A stretch of 64,000 bases of DNA from Staphylococcus sp. 17KM0847 (GTDB lineage Bacteria; Bacillota; Bacilli; Staphylococcales; Staphylococcaceae), in assembly GCF_013463155.1 (NCBI RefSeq), contig NZ_CP040781.1, forward strand, positions 1,736,001 to 1,800,000, written 5' to 3'. Position 1 is the first letter of the stretch. Every line of letters starts with the position of its first letter. Under the pieces are notes generated by a model. That model searched no databases. It was not told the DNA's origin and worked only from the letters and a program-made list of their open reading frames with translations. Positions 48,462 to 59,334 of the stretch are shown in pieces. The position numbers were made by a program, and so were the translations under genes.

Positions 48462-50241
48462 ATTCTCCTTTAAGTTGAAGTTGATAAAGGTTATAATAAA
48501 TGCCTTTTTGTTCAATCAATGTTTGATGTGTTCCGCGTTCTGCAATCATCCCTTTATTAAGTACTAAAATTTCATCAGCATCTTGAATGGTTGACAGTCG
48601 ATGTGCAATGGCTAAAGTTGTACGACCATGACGCATTTTAGCAAGTGAGCGCTGAATGGCCTCTTCTGTTTCAGAATCAATATTCGCTGTTGCTTCATCT
48701 AATATTAATATTTTAGGATTCATTGCCATTGTACGTGCAAACGCAATCAATTGCCGTTGTCCACTAGAAAACGCACGTCCCTGTTCGATGACTTGATGTT
48801 CATAACCATCTGGCAAATGCATAATAAAGTCATGTGCATGCACAAACTTTGCTGCCGCTTGAACCTGTTCAAACGTCATCGTTGGATGGTATAAACGAAT
48901 ATTAGATGCTACTGTGCCATAAAAAATAAATGGATCTTGTAAAACGAGACCAATACGCTGTTTTAATGTTTCATGTGTATACTGTTTAATAGACCGACCA
49001 TCAATTAAAATATCACCACGTTCAAATTCATAAAAACGCATAAACAGATTGGCTATTGTACTTTTTCCTGACCCTGTATGCCCTACTAGTGCTATCGTTT
49101 GACCAGGTTCAGCCGTAAATGAAATATCATGGAGTACGTCATATTCACCATCGTAACTAAAGCTAACATTTTGGAAAGTTATACGCCCTTCTCGAATGTC
49201 TACACCCGCTACTTCCTGCTGTAAAGGTGCTACTGTATCGTTATCCATCATTTTAAATACACGACTTGCTGATACAATAGCTTGTTGAAAGATATTTAAA
49301 TTTTGACTGACTTGATTAATCGGTTCAAAAAAGCGCTGCATATATTGAATAAACGCATAAATAACACCCGCTGTTACCGTTTCACTAAAGCTTAAAATCC
49401 CAAAATACGCTAAAATCATCACTGTTGCAAATGTAGACAGCATTGTCATAGCTGGACGTAACATTAAGCTATCCAAGCGAATCGTTTTTATAGACTGCTG
49501 ATAGTGACTCTCGTTAATCTCTTTAAACTCCTGTCTCAAACGTTGTTGTTGATTGAAAACTTGAATGATTTTCATACCTTCAATCGACTCCGCTAACTTA
49601 GCATTTAAATCAGAGAGTCGTTGGCGTGTTGCATTAAAATATATAGAAGCCCACTTACGATATAGTGCTAATACACCTATGATTAATGGTACAAATATTA
49701 ATGCAAAAAACGCGACCCTTATATCAAGAATAAACATCATCACAAAACTTGCAATAATCATAAAAAACGCTTGTAAAAATGATGTTAACACGCCTGTAAA
49801 CATTTCAATAATTGCTTCAGTATCATTCGTTAAACGTGAGACAATACTGCCACTCGGTGTTTGATCAAAAAAAGCCATTCCAAGTTGTGTAATATCATGA
49901 AATGCATCAATTCGAAGTTGCTGTATCACTTTTAATGCAAGATATTCTAAATAATATATACTCAAATATGTTGTCAAAGCACCTACGATTTGAATCACAA
50001 CAAATGCTACAAAAAGTCCTACCACTTGTTCATTAGATATCGTTTGATTGAGTAAATACTCATCGATAAACACCTTAACTATATATGGGATACTCATACT
50101 TGCTGCAATAGAAATCACCAAAGTCGTCAATGCAATAACAATCAGCTTTTTAAAGGGGAAAGCATAGCGTAGTAAGCGCCACAAAACATATACTTGTTCT
50201 TTCGCTGTCAACTGTAATACATCATTCGAATGTTTTGCCAT
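48460..50241 (-). CDS. ABC exporter half, YheH/BmrD-like
   Basis: 593 residues: six-helix membrane domain (20-310) and nucleotide-binding domain. Walker A GHTGSGKS, Walker B ILILDEATANID with catalytic Glu, but a degenerate signature FSSGQRQL instead of LSGGQ. With the upstream gene it forms an asymmetric exporter like BmrCD/LmrCD, in which one ATP site is catalytic and one is not. Its ATG overlaps the upstream gene by 20 bases. Confidence 0.92.
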   Translation of the reverse strand: MAKHSNDVLQLTAKEQVYVLWRLLRYAFPFKKLIVIALTTLVISIAASMSIPYIVKVFIDEYLLNQTISNEQVVGLFVAFVVIQIVGALTTYLSIYYLEYLALKVIQQLRIDAFHDITQLGMAFFDQTPSGSIVSRLTNDTEAIIEMFTGVLTSFLQAFFMIIASFVMMFILDIRVAFFALIFVPLIIGVLALYRKWASIYFNATRQRLSDLNAKLAESIEGMKIIQVFNQQQRLRQEFKEINESHYQQSIKTIRLDSLMLRPAMTMLSTFATVMILAYFGILSFSETVTAGVIYAFIQYMQRFFEPINQVSQNLNIFQQAIVSASRVFKMMDNDTVAPLQQEVAGVDIREGRITFQNVSFSYDGEYDVLHDISFTAEPGQTIALVGHTGSGKSTIANLFMRFYEFERGDILIDGRSIKQYTHETLKQRIGLVLQDPFIFYGTVASNIRLYHPTMTFEQVQAAAKFVHAHDFIMHLPDGYEHQVIEQGRAFSSGQRQLIAFARTMAMNPKILILDEATANIDSETEEAIQRSLAKMRHGRTTLAIAHRLSTIQDADEILVLNKGMIAERGTHQTLIEQKGIYYNLYQLQLKGE

Positions 50242-52015
50242 ATTGACGCCCCCTCTCTACTTGTTGCGTTAAGCTTTGTTGATAATGATCCTGCATTGCT
50301 TGAGCATGGAATGTCTCTGCATACCATCCCTTCTCTTCAAGTAATGTTTCATGTGTGCCTCTCTCAACAATCGTCCCATTTTTCATCACAATAATTAAAT
50401 CCGCATGCATCACAGCACTCATGCGATGCGCTGTAATAATATTTGTCTTACCATTCCGTTCACGCTTCAAATTTTTCAAAATGGCTGCTTCTGTTTGAGC
50501 ATCGACTGCTGACAATGAATCATCTAAAATGAGTACTTCTGGTGACTTGATTAACGCTCTTGCAATAGAAATACGCTGTTTTTGTCCACCAGATAATGAT
50601 ACCCCTCGCTCACCTACAACCGTTTCATACCCATGAGGAAGTGCCATAATATCACTATGAATTTGACTTATTCGACTCGCTTCATATAGTATTTCGTCTG
50701 AACACTTTGGATCTCCAAATGCGATGTTTTCACGAATTGTTGATGAAAATAAAAAGTGATCTTGTGGTACGTAACCAAACTGTGCTCGCAATGTATCGAT
50801 GGGATATTCACGAATTGCTCGCTCCCCATATTGAATATCTTCTGGACGCATCGTATCGAATTCGCGAAGTAATAACCGAATCAATAAACTTTTCCCTGAA
50901 CCTGTACTGCCAACAATTCCTACTGTCATACCCTGCTTCACTTCAAAAACAACCTCATGCAACCTTGCTTCAGTATCATCTTCAAAACGAAATACACCCA
51001 TATTAAACGTAATATGACCTGTTGGAGCAACATCTGTTTTTGCTTCTGTATCTACATCATCTTCGACACTTTCAATCTGACGAATACGCTCATAAGATGC
51101 ATTGCCTCGCTGTATAATATTAAAGAAAAAGCCTAACGCTAATAATGGCCATACTAGCATACTTAAATACGTCGTAAAGGTCACAAGCCCTCCAATAGTC
51201 ACCTCTCCCTGCATCGTCATCATCGCGCCAAATATCATGCTTAATAAATAACTTGCACCTAATACCAGTTGAATAGTCGGATCGAATAACGCATCAATCT
51301 TAGCCACTTTCATATTTTTTGCAACAACGCGATCACTTAATTGGCGAAAATCTTCTTCATCTTCCAGTTCATAACCAAATGATTTCGTCACTTTGATTCC
51401 TGAAATGCTTTCTTGTGTTTTGTCATTCAGTTGGCTGAACGCTGCTTGTGCTTTTTTAAACGTTTTATGCAGTAATCGCCCATAATAGTTGGTCGCTATC
51501 ACCAAAATAGGTAATGGGAGTATTGCGATCAATGTGAGTTTCACGCTCACTGTCGTCGCCATCATGATTAACGTCATTCCACCTGTAATGAGTGCATCAC
51601 TAATCGTGATAACACCAACACCTGCCGTACTTTGAACTGCTCGAATATCGTTCGTTGCATGTGCCATTAAGTCGCCTGTACGATATTTTTGATAAAAAGA
51701 CGGACTCATATATGTATATTTAGAATATAGACGCTCACGTAAAATACGCCCCAACTTTGCACTTGCACCAAACAGCTGCATCCGAGATATAAAACGCAAT
51801 ACATAAATAACGATACCTAAGCTGGCAATCATTAATAAATATAAGGTAAGCAGCTTCGGTGTCAACGTACCATCTGTAATATGATCGATCACCGCTCCAA
51901 TAATTTGTGGTGGGATTAAGCTACAAAAAGTTGTGATGACCAGTGCAATGAGCGCAATCATATAACGCCACTTCTCTCGCTTAAAAAACCAAGCTAACTC
52001 TCTAAAGACTTTCAT
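50222..52015 (-). CDS. ABC exporter half, YheI/BmrC-like
   Basis: 597 residues from ATG 52015 (GGGGATTGT upstream). Membrane domain then NBD with Walker A GSTGSGKS, intact signature LSGGQKQR and Walker B VLILDDSLSAVD, where Asp replaces the catalytic Glu. This complements the partner exactly: this subunit supplies a good signature and a poor Walker B. Expected to export drugs or lipophilic compounds. An in-frame ATG at 52096 lacks a clear ribosome site. Confidence 0.92.
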   Translation of the reverse strand: MKVFRELAWFFKREKWRYMIALIALVITTFCSLIPPQIIGAVIDHITDGTLTPKLLTLYLLMIASLGIVIYVLRFISRMQLFGASAKLGRILRERLYSKYTYMSPSFYQKYRTGDLMAHATNDIRAVQSTAGVGVITISDALITGGMTLIMMATTVSVKLTLIAILPLPILVIATNYYGRLLHKTFKKAQAAFSQLNDKTQESISGIKVTKSFGYELEDEEDFRQLSDRVVAKNMKVAKIDALFDPTIQLVLGASYLLSMIFGAMMTMQGEVTIGGLVTFTTYLSMLVWPLLALGFFFNIIQRGNASYERIRQIESVEDDVDTEAKTDVAPTGHITFNMGVFRFEDDTEARLHEVVFEVKQGMTVGIVGSTGSGKSLLIRLLLREFDTMRPEDIQYGERAIREYPIDTLRAQFGYVPQDHFLFSSTIRENIAFGDPKCSDEILYEASRISQIHSDIMALPHGYETVVGERGVSLSGGQKQRISIARALIKSPEVLILDDSLSAVDAQTEAAILKNLKRERNGKTNIITAHRMSAVMHADLIIVMKNGTIVERGTHETLLEEKGWYAETFHAQAMQDHYQQSLTQQVERGRQYGKTFE

Positions 52016-52412
52016 ACAATCCCCACGCTTCCTCTCAGTATTTAGGAATAAAACACCTCGCCTTAACTCATCAACAATGATATCTATAAAACGCATTCAC
52101 CATTACGAAACAGCTTAAAAAATGATTTGTTCAGATAGACTTCTTTCGCTTTCAAGCGACTAAAATCATACTGTCTCATTCCTTCTAAAAGTTAACACTT
52201 ATAAACTATAATATACAAATGCCATCAAGAGAAAAAGCGTTTTACTCACGCTCTACAACATCAATCAGCAAATACCGACCGATCACTTTGAAACATTCGA
52301 TTATTCAACCAGATCTCCCATTTCCACTTAGTACACCATATATCTTCTATTATTTTTAACTTCAAAATATCTTATGTTAAGCTTATAAAAAAGAAAGAAA
52401 AGAGGAATGTTT

Positions 52413-52841
52413 ATGTCTCGATTTTCTCATCTCCATCCCCCTACAACATATGCCTGTCATCATAAAACGCTTATCGTCTTAAAACATTTTACGTTTGTAT
52501 GTGATAATCGTATTTATTTCTCAGATGATCACTATATCGACTTAGAAGATCATCCGTACACATTAGATATTGAACTCTATGCTACAACAGATACGCAAGG
52601 CATTGCTGTGGACTTCCATCAAATCGATCAAATCTACCATCAATATCTCGAACCTTTACTCGAAGGACAACTCCTGAATGATACATTACCTGTTATGAAT
52701 ACAACTGCAGAAAATATTGCTTATTGGGCTTGGTTACGCTTTGAAAAATATTTGCCCCAAGTCGTACAACTCAACACGCTTACACTCTATGAAATACCTG
52801 AACAGGGCATTAAATTAACACGCAGTATTATGGCACAATAA
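52413..52841 (+). CDS. PTPS/QueD-fold protein lacking canonical metal ligands
   Basis: 142 residues from ATG 52413 (GAGGA at six bases; the ATG at 52407 abuts it). The C-terminal two thirds follow 6-pyruvoyl-tetrahydropterin synthase/QueD: GIAVDFHQIDQIYHQYLEPL, LLNDTLPVMNTTAENIAYWAW and LTLYEIPEQ. However the usual zinc ligands of the N-terminal half are not recognisable: where QueD has HGHxY there is EDHPY, and no FSAAH-type His is seen. It may have a changed or non-catalytic role. Confidence 0.65.
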   Translation: MSRFSHLHPPTTYACHHKTLIVLKHFTFVCDNRIYFSDDHYIDLEDHPYTLDIELYATTDTQGIAVDFHQIDQIYHQYLEPLLEGQLLNDTLPVMNTTAENIAYWAWLRFEKYLPQVVQLNTLTLYEIPEQGIKLTRSIMAQ

Positions 52842-52906
52842 GTAGAAAATAAAGATGAAGTCGAATATATGTTAACCCCTTTGAAAGTGTATCGCACACA
52901 ATATAG

Positions 52907-52955
52907 AGTGATGAGGTTGAAAATAGAGTTATTATCCTTTTTCAACCTCATCACT
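52907..52955. terminator. Hairpin between the PTPS-like gene and trpA
   Basis: AGTGATGAGGTTGAAAA pairs with TTTTTCAACCTCATCACT; T tracts are weak on both sides, but the position between convergent genes fits termination. Confidence 0.7.
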
Positions 52956-52977
52956 TTCTAAGTCATACTATAAAATT

Positions 52978-53715
52978 TTATGATTGAATACGATCTAAAG
53001 TTTGGCGAATGGTTTGTAAGTAGTGTAATACTTCTTCTCGTGATTGCTCCTCCAAGCGCTGTACAATCTCACTACCAATAATCACACCATCCGCAAATGG
53101 AGCCAGCTGTTCAATATGTTCTGGTGTTCGAATACCGAATCCTGTAAATACTGGTACGTTACTACAACGACGAATACGCTGTATCTTCGCTTGTAGTTCT
53201 GGATGAAACGCTCCATTTTGTCCTGTAATTTGATTCATTGTCACGGTATAAATAAACCCTTCTGCTTCACGTGCAATCTGTTCACTACGTGTTTGTTCAG
53301 CTGTCATTGCAATTAATGAAATAAACTTTAATTTTCTATCTGGATAGCGTGCTTTCATATCTGCAATATATTCCGCTGGCATATCTGGAATAATCAAACC
53401 ATAGACTCCTGCTTGTTCGGCATCATGAATAAATGCCGCTTCTCCATATGTTTCAATAGTATGCATATAAGTCATCAATAAATAGTTGACTTGCAATTGA
53501 TGTTGTTGCGCATTCAACTCCGATAAAATACGCTTTGCAGTCATTCCTTGTTGAATTGCACGTTGCCCGGCTGACATAATGACAGGTCCATCCGCAACTG
53601 GATCTGAAAAGGGGATACCAATTTCAACATAATCAACACCTGCTTGTTCTAAAAGTTTAAGATGTGCTACAAAATCAGTATCTCCCATAATATAAGCTAC
53701 AAATTGTTTACTCAT
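52978..53715 (-). CDS. trpA: Tryptophan synthase alpha chain
   Basis: 245 residues, TIM barrel; catalytic Glu31 ([16 protein letters not shown]) and Asp42. Cleaves indole-3-glycerol phosphate and channels indole to TrpB. Last gene of the trp operon; overlaps trpB by eight bases. Confidence 0.95.
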   Translation of the reverse strand: MSKQFVAYIMGDTDFVAHLKLLEQAGVDYVEIGIPFSDPVADGPVIMSAGQRAIQQGMTAKRILSELNAQQHQLQVNYLLMTYMHTIETYGEAAFIHDAEQAGVYGLIIPDMPAEYIADMKARYPDRKLKFISLIAMTAEQTRSEQIAREAEGFIYTVTMNQITGQNGAFHPELQAKIQRIRRCSNVPVFTGFGIRTPEHIEQLAPFADGVIIGSEIVQRLEEQSREEVLHYLQTIRQTLDRIQS

Positions 53716-54925
53716 ATGTTTTATCCTCCTGTTCGCTCATATATGTTCGAATCGTCTCCATATCTTTATCACCACGTCCTGAGACAGTAACAACAATAAT
53801 CTCATCTGATTGCATTTGTGGTGCAAGTTTCTCAACATAGCTGATTGCATGTGCGCTTTCAATCGCGGGAATAATTCCTTCTGCTCTCGAAAAGCGAACC
53901 AGAGCTTGCATCGCTTCATCATCTGTTGCAGCAACATAATCGACACGACCAATATCATGATAATAGCTATGTTCAGGACCCACACCCGGATAATCTAAAC
54001 CTGCCGAAATCGAATGTGCCTGTGCAATTTGATGTTGCTCATCCTGTATAATAAACATCTTAGAACCGTGCAATATCCCTACATCACCACAGTTGAGTGC
54101 TAATGCGTGTCGTTGAGTATTTTCACCCTCTCCTGCCGCTTCTACACCATACAGCTTGACACCTTCATCCTCGATAAATGGATAAAACGTACCAATTGCA
54201 TTGGATCCTCCACCGATACATGCGACAACTGCATCAGGCAGACATCCTTCCTTTTCTGCAACTTGTTCTTTAATCTCATCGCCAATAACACGTTGAAAAT
54301 CACGGACTATCGTTGGAAAAGGATCTGGCCCTAATGCCGAACCTAATAAATAGTGTGTATCCTCAACATGTGCCACCCAGTATTGTAGAGCTTTATTCAC
54401 CGCATCTGATAACGTACCTTGACCATCTGTTACAGGGATAACTTTGGCACCGAGTAACTCCATTCGAAAAACATTCAATTGTTGACGTCTGATATCTTCT
54501 TCGCCCATAAAGACAACCAACTCCATATCGAACAGTGCTGCTACTGTTGCACTTGCTACACCATGTTGCCCAGCTCCTGTTTCCGCAACAAGCTTTTTCT
54601 TGCCCATACGTTGTGCTAATAAAGCTTGTCCTAACGCATTGTTGATTTTATGTGCACCTGTATGATTTAAGTCTTCACGTTTTAAATATATCTTGGCGCC
54701 TCCCAATTGTTTGGTCAGTGTTTCTGCGTATGTTAGCGGGGATTGACGCCCCACATAGTCTTTCAAATAACGATGATATAACGCTTGAAATGCCTCATCT
54801 TTCTTCGCTATTTCATAGGCTTCTTTTAACTCTAAAATGGCTGGCATCAATGTTTCAGGAACATAACGTCCACCGTATTGTCCGAAAAAACCATTGTGAT
54901 CTGCTTCTAACTGAATTTTTGTCAT
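53708..54925 (-). CDS. trpB: Tryptophan synthase beta chain
   Basis: 405 residues. PLP lysine in [14 protein letters not shown] (about residue 95), phosphate-binding GGGSNAIG and the terminal SGRGDKD. Condenses indole with serine. The start shares a base with the trpF stop (TAATG), indicating coupling. Confidence 0.96.
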   Translation of the reverse strand: MTKIQLEADHNGFFGQYGGRYVPETLMPAILELKEAYEIAKKDEAFQALYHRYLKDYVGRQSPLTYAETLTKQLGGAKIYLKREDLNHTGAHKINNALGQALLAQRMGKKKLVAETGAGQHGVASATVAALFDMELVVFMGEEDIRRQQLNVFRMELLGAKVIPVTDGQGTLSDAVNKALQYWVAHVEDTHYLLGSALGPDPFPTIVRDFQRVIGDEIKEQVAEKEGCLPDAVVACIGGGSNAIGTFYPFIEDEGVKLYGVEAAGEGENTQRHALALNCGDVGILHGSKMFIIQDEQHQIAQAHSISAGLDYPGVGPEHSYYHDIGRVDYVAATDDEAMQALVRFSRAEGIIPAIESAHAISYVEKLAPQMQSDEIIVVTVSGRGDKDMETIRTYMSEQEDKTYE

Positions 54926-55554
54926 TATAAATCTCCTCTCAAATACTGACTCATCTGTAACATTTTTTTGTATGATTTCTGACCTTTTTCTTTATCTTCA
55001 ATACCACTTGCGATATCAACACCCCATACCTTAGGCAAATAACACATCAGTTTGGGGAGCGTTTCATCATTCAATCCTCCAGCTATTATCATCTTCTCCA
55101 TTGATATATCCGCTAATAAATTCCAATCAAAAGGCGTTCCCGCACCACCATAATGTTGCGAAGGCGTATCAATCAATAGAACGTCCACATAGTCAATGTA
55201 CTGTCTAATCTGCCTCACAATATAATCATCCGCCCTGAGTGCTTTAATTATCTTGACTCCTGGATGTTTCAGGCGCAAAGATTGTATATACGCCACAGAT
55301 TCATCTCCGTGTAATTGTAAGGTGTTAACTGCCGTATGATACAGTAAGTGGGACACACGACTTAACGGCATATTGACGACCACAGCAACACGGTCGATAT
55401 ATTCAGGGACATATGCTGCTAGCTTTTGTACTGTCGACATCTCCGCATAGCGTTCACTTTTCGGATACATCACAAAACCAATTGCATTAATCGGACACGT
55501 ACATGCAGCTTCTACGTCTTGTTGTCGAGTAAATCCACAATATTTTATGTACAT
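54925..55554 (-). CDS. trpF: Phosphoribosylanthranilate isomerase
   Basis: 209 residues. KYCGFTR with catalytic Cys6, [39 protein letters not shown] with catalytic Asp, and GGLNDETL. Overlaps trpC by ten bases. Confidence 0.94.
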   Translation of the reverse strand: MYIKYCGFTRQQDVEAACTCPINAIGFVMYPKSERYAEMSTVQKLAAYVPEYIDRVAVVVNMPLSRVSHLLYHTAVNTLQLHGDESVAYIQSLRLKHPGVKIIKALRADDYIVRQIRQYIDYVDVLLIDTPSQHYGGAGTPFDWNLLADISMEKMIIAGGLNDETLPKLMCYLPKVWGVDIASGIEDKEKGQKSYKKMLQMSQYLRGDL

Positions 55555-56342
55555 CTTCTTTTCTCCTTATAACCTCTCAAACTTTGTAGCGTCTCTGTTA
55601 CATCAGATGCCTTCATCAAAGTTTCGCCCACTAATACACCATCAATACCTGCACATATGAGTGACTCGACATCTTCTGACGTACGAATACCACTTTCAGA
55701 AATATAATGGACACCTTCTACATCTTGCTGTCCTGCTAATACCTTTACCGTATGTTGAACATCTGTCTGGAATGTACGCAAATCCCGATTGTTCACACCG
55801 ATAAATGTAGGTCGTATGCGTAGCGCACGTGCTAATTCTTCTCTATCGTGTACCTCTACAATCACCTCTAACCCTTTGTGTCGCGCATATTGATATAAAG
55901 TTTCGAGTGCATCATCCGTTAATATATGTACGATCAATAAAATGATCGATGCACCGACATGATGCGCAACATCAATTTGCTTGTGATGAATGATAAAATC
56001 TTTGCACAATACAGGTAAGTGGGTATGCTGTGTTAATTCTGCTAAACGCTCAAAGCTCCCACCAAAATACCGCTCATCCGTTAAAATGGAAATAGCCGAA
56101 GCACCTGCCTCTGTATAGGCTGTCACTTGAGTCATCAGATCACGTGTAGGAATATCTGATACAGACGGACTTTTCGACTTGATTTCGGCAATAATATCTA
56201 AACGTTCATTTTGAGTTACGCTATCCACTAATGTACCTTTATGTTGTACAGATACACTCGGTAACCTTTGCAACAATTCATCATAATATCCCTCATTCAA
56301 TAAGCTTTGTTTATAAGTAACAATATCGTCTAATATTGTCAT
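55545..56342 (-). CDS. trpC: Indole-3-glycerol phosphate synthase
   Basis: 265 residues. Conserved IAEIKSKSPS with catalytic Lys near residue 54, VLCKDFI, EVHDREEL, GVNNRDLRTF, SESGI and GVLVGETLM. Overlaps trpD by four bases (ATGA). Confidence 0.95.
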   Translation of the reverse strand: MTILDDIVTYKQSLLNEGYYDELLQRLPSVSVQHKGTLVDSVTQNERLDIIAEIKSKSPSVSDIPTRDLMTQVTAYTEAGASAISILTDERYFGGSFERLAELTQHTHLPVLCKDFIIHHKQIDVAHHVGASIILLIVHILTDDALETLYQYARHKGLEVIVEVHDREELARALRIRPTFIGVNNRDLRTFQTDVQHTVKVLAGQQDVEGVHYISESGIRTSEDVESLICAGIDGVLVGETLMKASDVTETLQSLRGYKEKRRCT

Positions 56343-57340
56343 ACATTCACACCCTTACTCTGTTCATATTGTTGATAAGCTGCCCCACTATCAATAGTTT
56401 CTTCGGCCTTTTTGACTCCTTCTGCAATCGTATTTACACGTTGCGCAGCATAAAGTGCTAACCCTGCATTAAGGAGTATGACATCTCGACGACATGATCG
56501 ATCTTCACCTTTTAAAATACTAAGTGTAATGCGCTTATTTTCTTCTGGAGTCCCTCCAATCAGTGCTTCATCATCTGCATAACGCAAGCCAACATCTTGT
56601 GCATTTAATGTATATGCATGAATACCGTGATTGCAGTCCACTTCCATAATTATGTTATCCCCTGATAAAGTGGCCTCGTCCATACCTTGTGCACCATGAA
56701 CAACCAAAGCCCTTTTGCGTCCAAGTTGTAATAATGTTTGCGCAACAGTTGACATCTTAGATTCGTCATATACACCCATTACTTGATAATCTAGTTTAAA
56801 AGGATTAATAATGGGGCCGACAATATTAAAGATCGTTGGTACAGGCAAGTATCGTCGGATAGGCTGAATATGGCGCATAATTGGATATGTTTCTGCCGCA
56901 CTTAAAAAGGCAAGATGTGTATCTGCTACTTGCCGTTCTACATCTACAACAAGTGTCGTCGGTACTTCTAATGCTTGTAATATATCAATACTTCCAGAAC
57001 GAGATGTCACACTTTTATTACCATGTTTGATCACTGTTGCCCCAGCTGCAGCTACAACAAATGCAACAGTAGTAGAAATGTTAAAACTATTCGAACCATC
57101 TCCCCCTGTACCACACACGCATAGACTTTCAGGTAAATAGGGTTGTTCAGGATACATCATATGAATCAGCTTGTGACTTAAGCTGTACAATTCATTCGAC
57201 GTCTCTCCTTTCATGGTGAATGCGGTTAATAATGCGACTTTATCCTCAACAGCTGCTGTTTCAGACAATAATAATTCTGTAAAACCTTGCATCTGTTGCA
57301 TATCTAATTCATTTCGCTGCATTAATTGTTTGAGTAACAT
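56339..57340 (-). CDS. trpD: Anthranilate phosphoribosyltransferase
   Basis: 333 residues from ATG 57340, eight bases after AAAGGGG; the GTG at 57349 is too near. CGTGGDGSNSFNIST PRPP site, HGNKSVTSRSGS and GAQGMDE. The start lies 32 bases inside trpG. Confidence 0.94.
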   Translation of the reverse strand: MLLKQLMQRNELDMQQMQGFTELLLSETAAVEDKVALLTAFTMKGETSNELYSLSHKLIHMMYPEQPYLPESLCVCGTGGDGSNSFNISTTVAFVVAAAGATVIKHGNKSVTSRSGSIDILQALEVPTTLVVDVERQVADTHLAFLSAAETYPIMRHIQPIRRYLPVPTIFNIVGPIINPFKLDYQVMGVYDESKMSTVAQTLLQLGRKRALVVHGAQGMDEATLSGDNIIMEVDCNHGIHAYTLNAQDVGLRYADDEALIGGTPEENKRITLSILKGEDRSCRRDVILLNAGLALYAAQRVNTIAEGVKKAEETIDSGAAYQQYEQSKGVNV

Positions 57341-57911
57341 TGGAGTCACCCCTTTCCTCTTTAATAATCCGAATAAAGTTTGTAACTATATCTGCAACGT
57401 CTGAACTTGCAAATGACTCTGGATGATATTGCACACCAAAATGTAAAGACTGCTTGTGTTCAAAAGATTGAATACAGTCTGTGGTGCGTGATGTGACAAC
57501 CAATGTGTCTGGCAATGATTCTCGCTGACACACGAGCGAATGGTATCGCATAATATCTGAATATTCTGATATATTATCGTAAAGTCTTGATGGATGCTCA
57601 AAAATAAGTTGATCTAGCTTACCATGTACGATACGTTCTCCCACTATGACATTGCCACCATAATAATGATATAAAGCTTGCGCACCTAAACAGATACCCA
57701 ATATCGGAAGATGATGATAGTGCTTAATAATACGTGTTAGCGTATCATTATCATTAGGGTGACCGGGACCCGGAGATAATACAACAGCTTTAGGATGATA
57801 GGTCAACACATCTGGCGCATCAGGGTAAACAACGGCGACTTCATCATGTACTTGCAACAAATCTACAAGGTTATATGTAAAAGAATCATAATTATCAATA
57901 ACAAGTATCAT
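57309..57911 (-). CDS. trpG: Anthranilate synthase glutamine amidotransferase subunit
   Basis: 200 residues. Class I amidotransferase: VIDNYDSFTYNL, LSPGPGHP, catalytic Cys74 in LGICLGAQAL and His in VQYHPES. Supplies ammonia to TrpE; may also serve p-aminobenzoate synthesis. Overlaps trpE by four bases. Confidence 0.95.
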   Translation of the reverse strand: MILVIDNYDSFTYNLVDLLQVHDEVAVVYPDAPDVLTYHPKAVVLSPGPGHPNDNDTLTRIIKHYHHLPILGICLGAQALYHYYGGNVIVGERIVHGKLDQLIFEHPSRLYDNISEYSDIMRYHSLVCQRESLPDTLVVTSRTTDCIQSFEHKQSLHFGVQYHPESFASSDVADIVTNFIRIIKEERGDSNVTQTINAAK

Positions 57912-59311
57912 AACGTCACCTCCAATAAACTTTTAGCTTTCAATTCCGTTTCTTTGAGTTCTTTATCAGGTACAGAATCATAGACGACACCACATCCAGC
58001 TTCTACGCGGACATATGTTTCGTCAATTACCATTGTACGGATAGCCAGTGCTAAATCTAAATTATGATTGCAATTAATATAACCTACCCCTCCACTATAT
58101 ATCCCTCGCCTTACGGTTTGTTGCTCGTAAATGCGCTGTATGGCTCTTAACTTAGGTGCGCCTGAAACTGTTCCTGTTGGCAACAAACTTGCAATCACAT
58201 CTATAGGTGAAAAGTCTGATGCTAAACGCCCTGTCACTTCGCTCACAATATGCATAACATGTTCATATCGTTCAATCGTCATCAACTTGGGAATTTTTAA
58301 AGATCCAGGCTGTGCTATTCTTAAAATATCATTGCGTCCTAAATCCACAAGCATACGGTGTTCACTCAATTCTTTCTCATCAGCTAACAGCGCCAATGCA
58401 AGTTGTTCATCTTCTGCTGAATCTTGACCACGTCTCGTCGTTCCAGCAATGGGATTGGTCATCACTTCTAAATTTTTAACTTTAACAAAACTTTCCGGAG
58501 AACTTCCTACTAAAATCTGTCCACCCATATTGACATAAAACAAGTATGGACTCGGATTTTTTCGCTTTAATCGTTGAAATAACTTAAATGTATAATCATT
58601 CAAATATTGACCAAAATGATGTTCATATTGATAAATACGAGATGGCACAACTTGAAACATATCCCCTTGTTGAATCAATGTTTTAAAGTCAGAAACATAT
58701 TGCTTAAATGTTTCCTCATCAACAGACGTTGTAATGTGCTTTTCCGATAATGGTGCGATGACCGGCTGTTCAAACAAGATAACCGCTTGAAATTCATCTA
58801 TCATCTGTTGTAAGCGTATTTCTAATTGTGACGATGTCTCATGAGAAAATAAGTTTGTCGCAATAACATAAACTTGTTCTTGATAATGATCAAATACATA
58901 AAGCGACTCAACCATATACAAATGCACATCTTCACCTTCGCCATCAATCTCATATTGTTGTAACACTGGATAAGCATGACGAACAAAATCAAAACCAAAT
59001 CCTCCCATAAAACCTGATACAAAAGGTAATGCCGCAAGTTCTGGGTTTTCAATATGAACTTTCTTTTGGTTCACTACATTCTTCAGCGCATCAAAGGGAC
59101 GATTGTTGATCACTTCTTTACATTCTGGTGTCACAATCGTCAACATCGCATCCGTCAATATAACCTCACCATAGGCATCAAAAGCTAACATCGAGTAGCG
59201 CCCCTTAGTTTGTGCTGTTGTCGCACTTTCAAATAATATTTTATGGGGTTTATGACGCGCTAATGTTTCGGGATTCACTGGCGCATCTAATATTTGATAA
59301 CATACTTCCAT
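57908..59311 (-). CDS. trpE: Anthranilate synthase component I
   Basis: 467 residues from ATG 59311 (GAGGAGG at eight bases). The N-terminal feedback motif FES sits in ILFESATT; the chorismate domain has TNPIAGTTRRG, HRMLVDLGRND, VLPTGTVSGAPK-like LLPTGTVSGAPK and EAGCGVVYDS. First enzyme of tryptophan synthesis and first gene of trpEGDCFBA, controlled by the two T-boxes upstream. Confidence 0.96.
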   Translation of the reverse strand: MEVCYQILDAPVNPETLARHKPHKILFESATTAQTKGRYSMLAFDAYGEVILTDAMLTIVTPECKEVINNRPFDALKNVVNQKKVHIENPELAALPFVSGFMGGFGFDFVRHAYPVLQQYEIDGEGEDVHLYMVESLYVFDHYQEQVYVIATNLFSHETSSQLEIRLQQMIDEFQAVILFEQPVIAPLSEKHITTSVDEETFKQYVSDFKTLIQQGDMFQVVPSRIYQYEHHFGQYLNDYTFKLFQRLKRKNPSPYLFYVNMGGQILVGSSPESFVKVKNLEVMTNPIAGTTRRGQDSAEDEQLALALLADEKELSEHRMLVDLGRNDILRIAQPGSLKIPKLMTIERYEHVMHIVSEVTGRLASDFSPIDVIASLLPTGTVSGAPKLRAIQRIYEQQTVRRGIYSGGVGYINCNHNLDLALAIRTMVIDETYVRVEAGCGVVYDSVPDKELKETELKAKSLLEVTL

Positions 59312-59334
59312 TTTCCCATCCTCCTCATACATAA

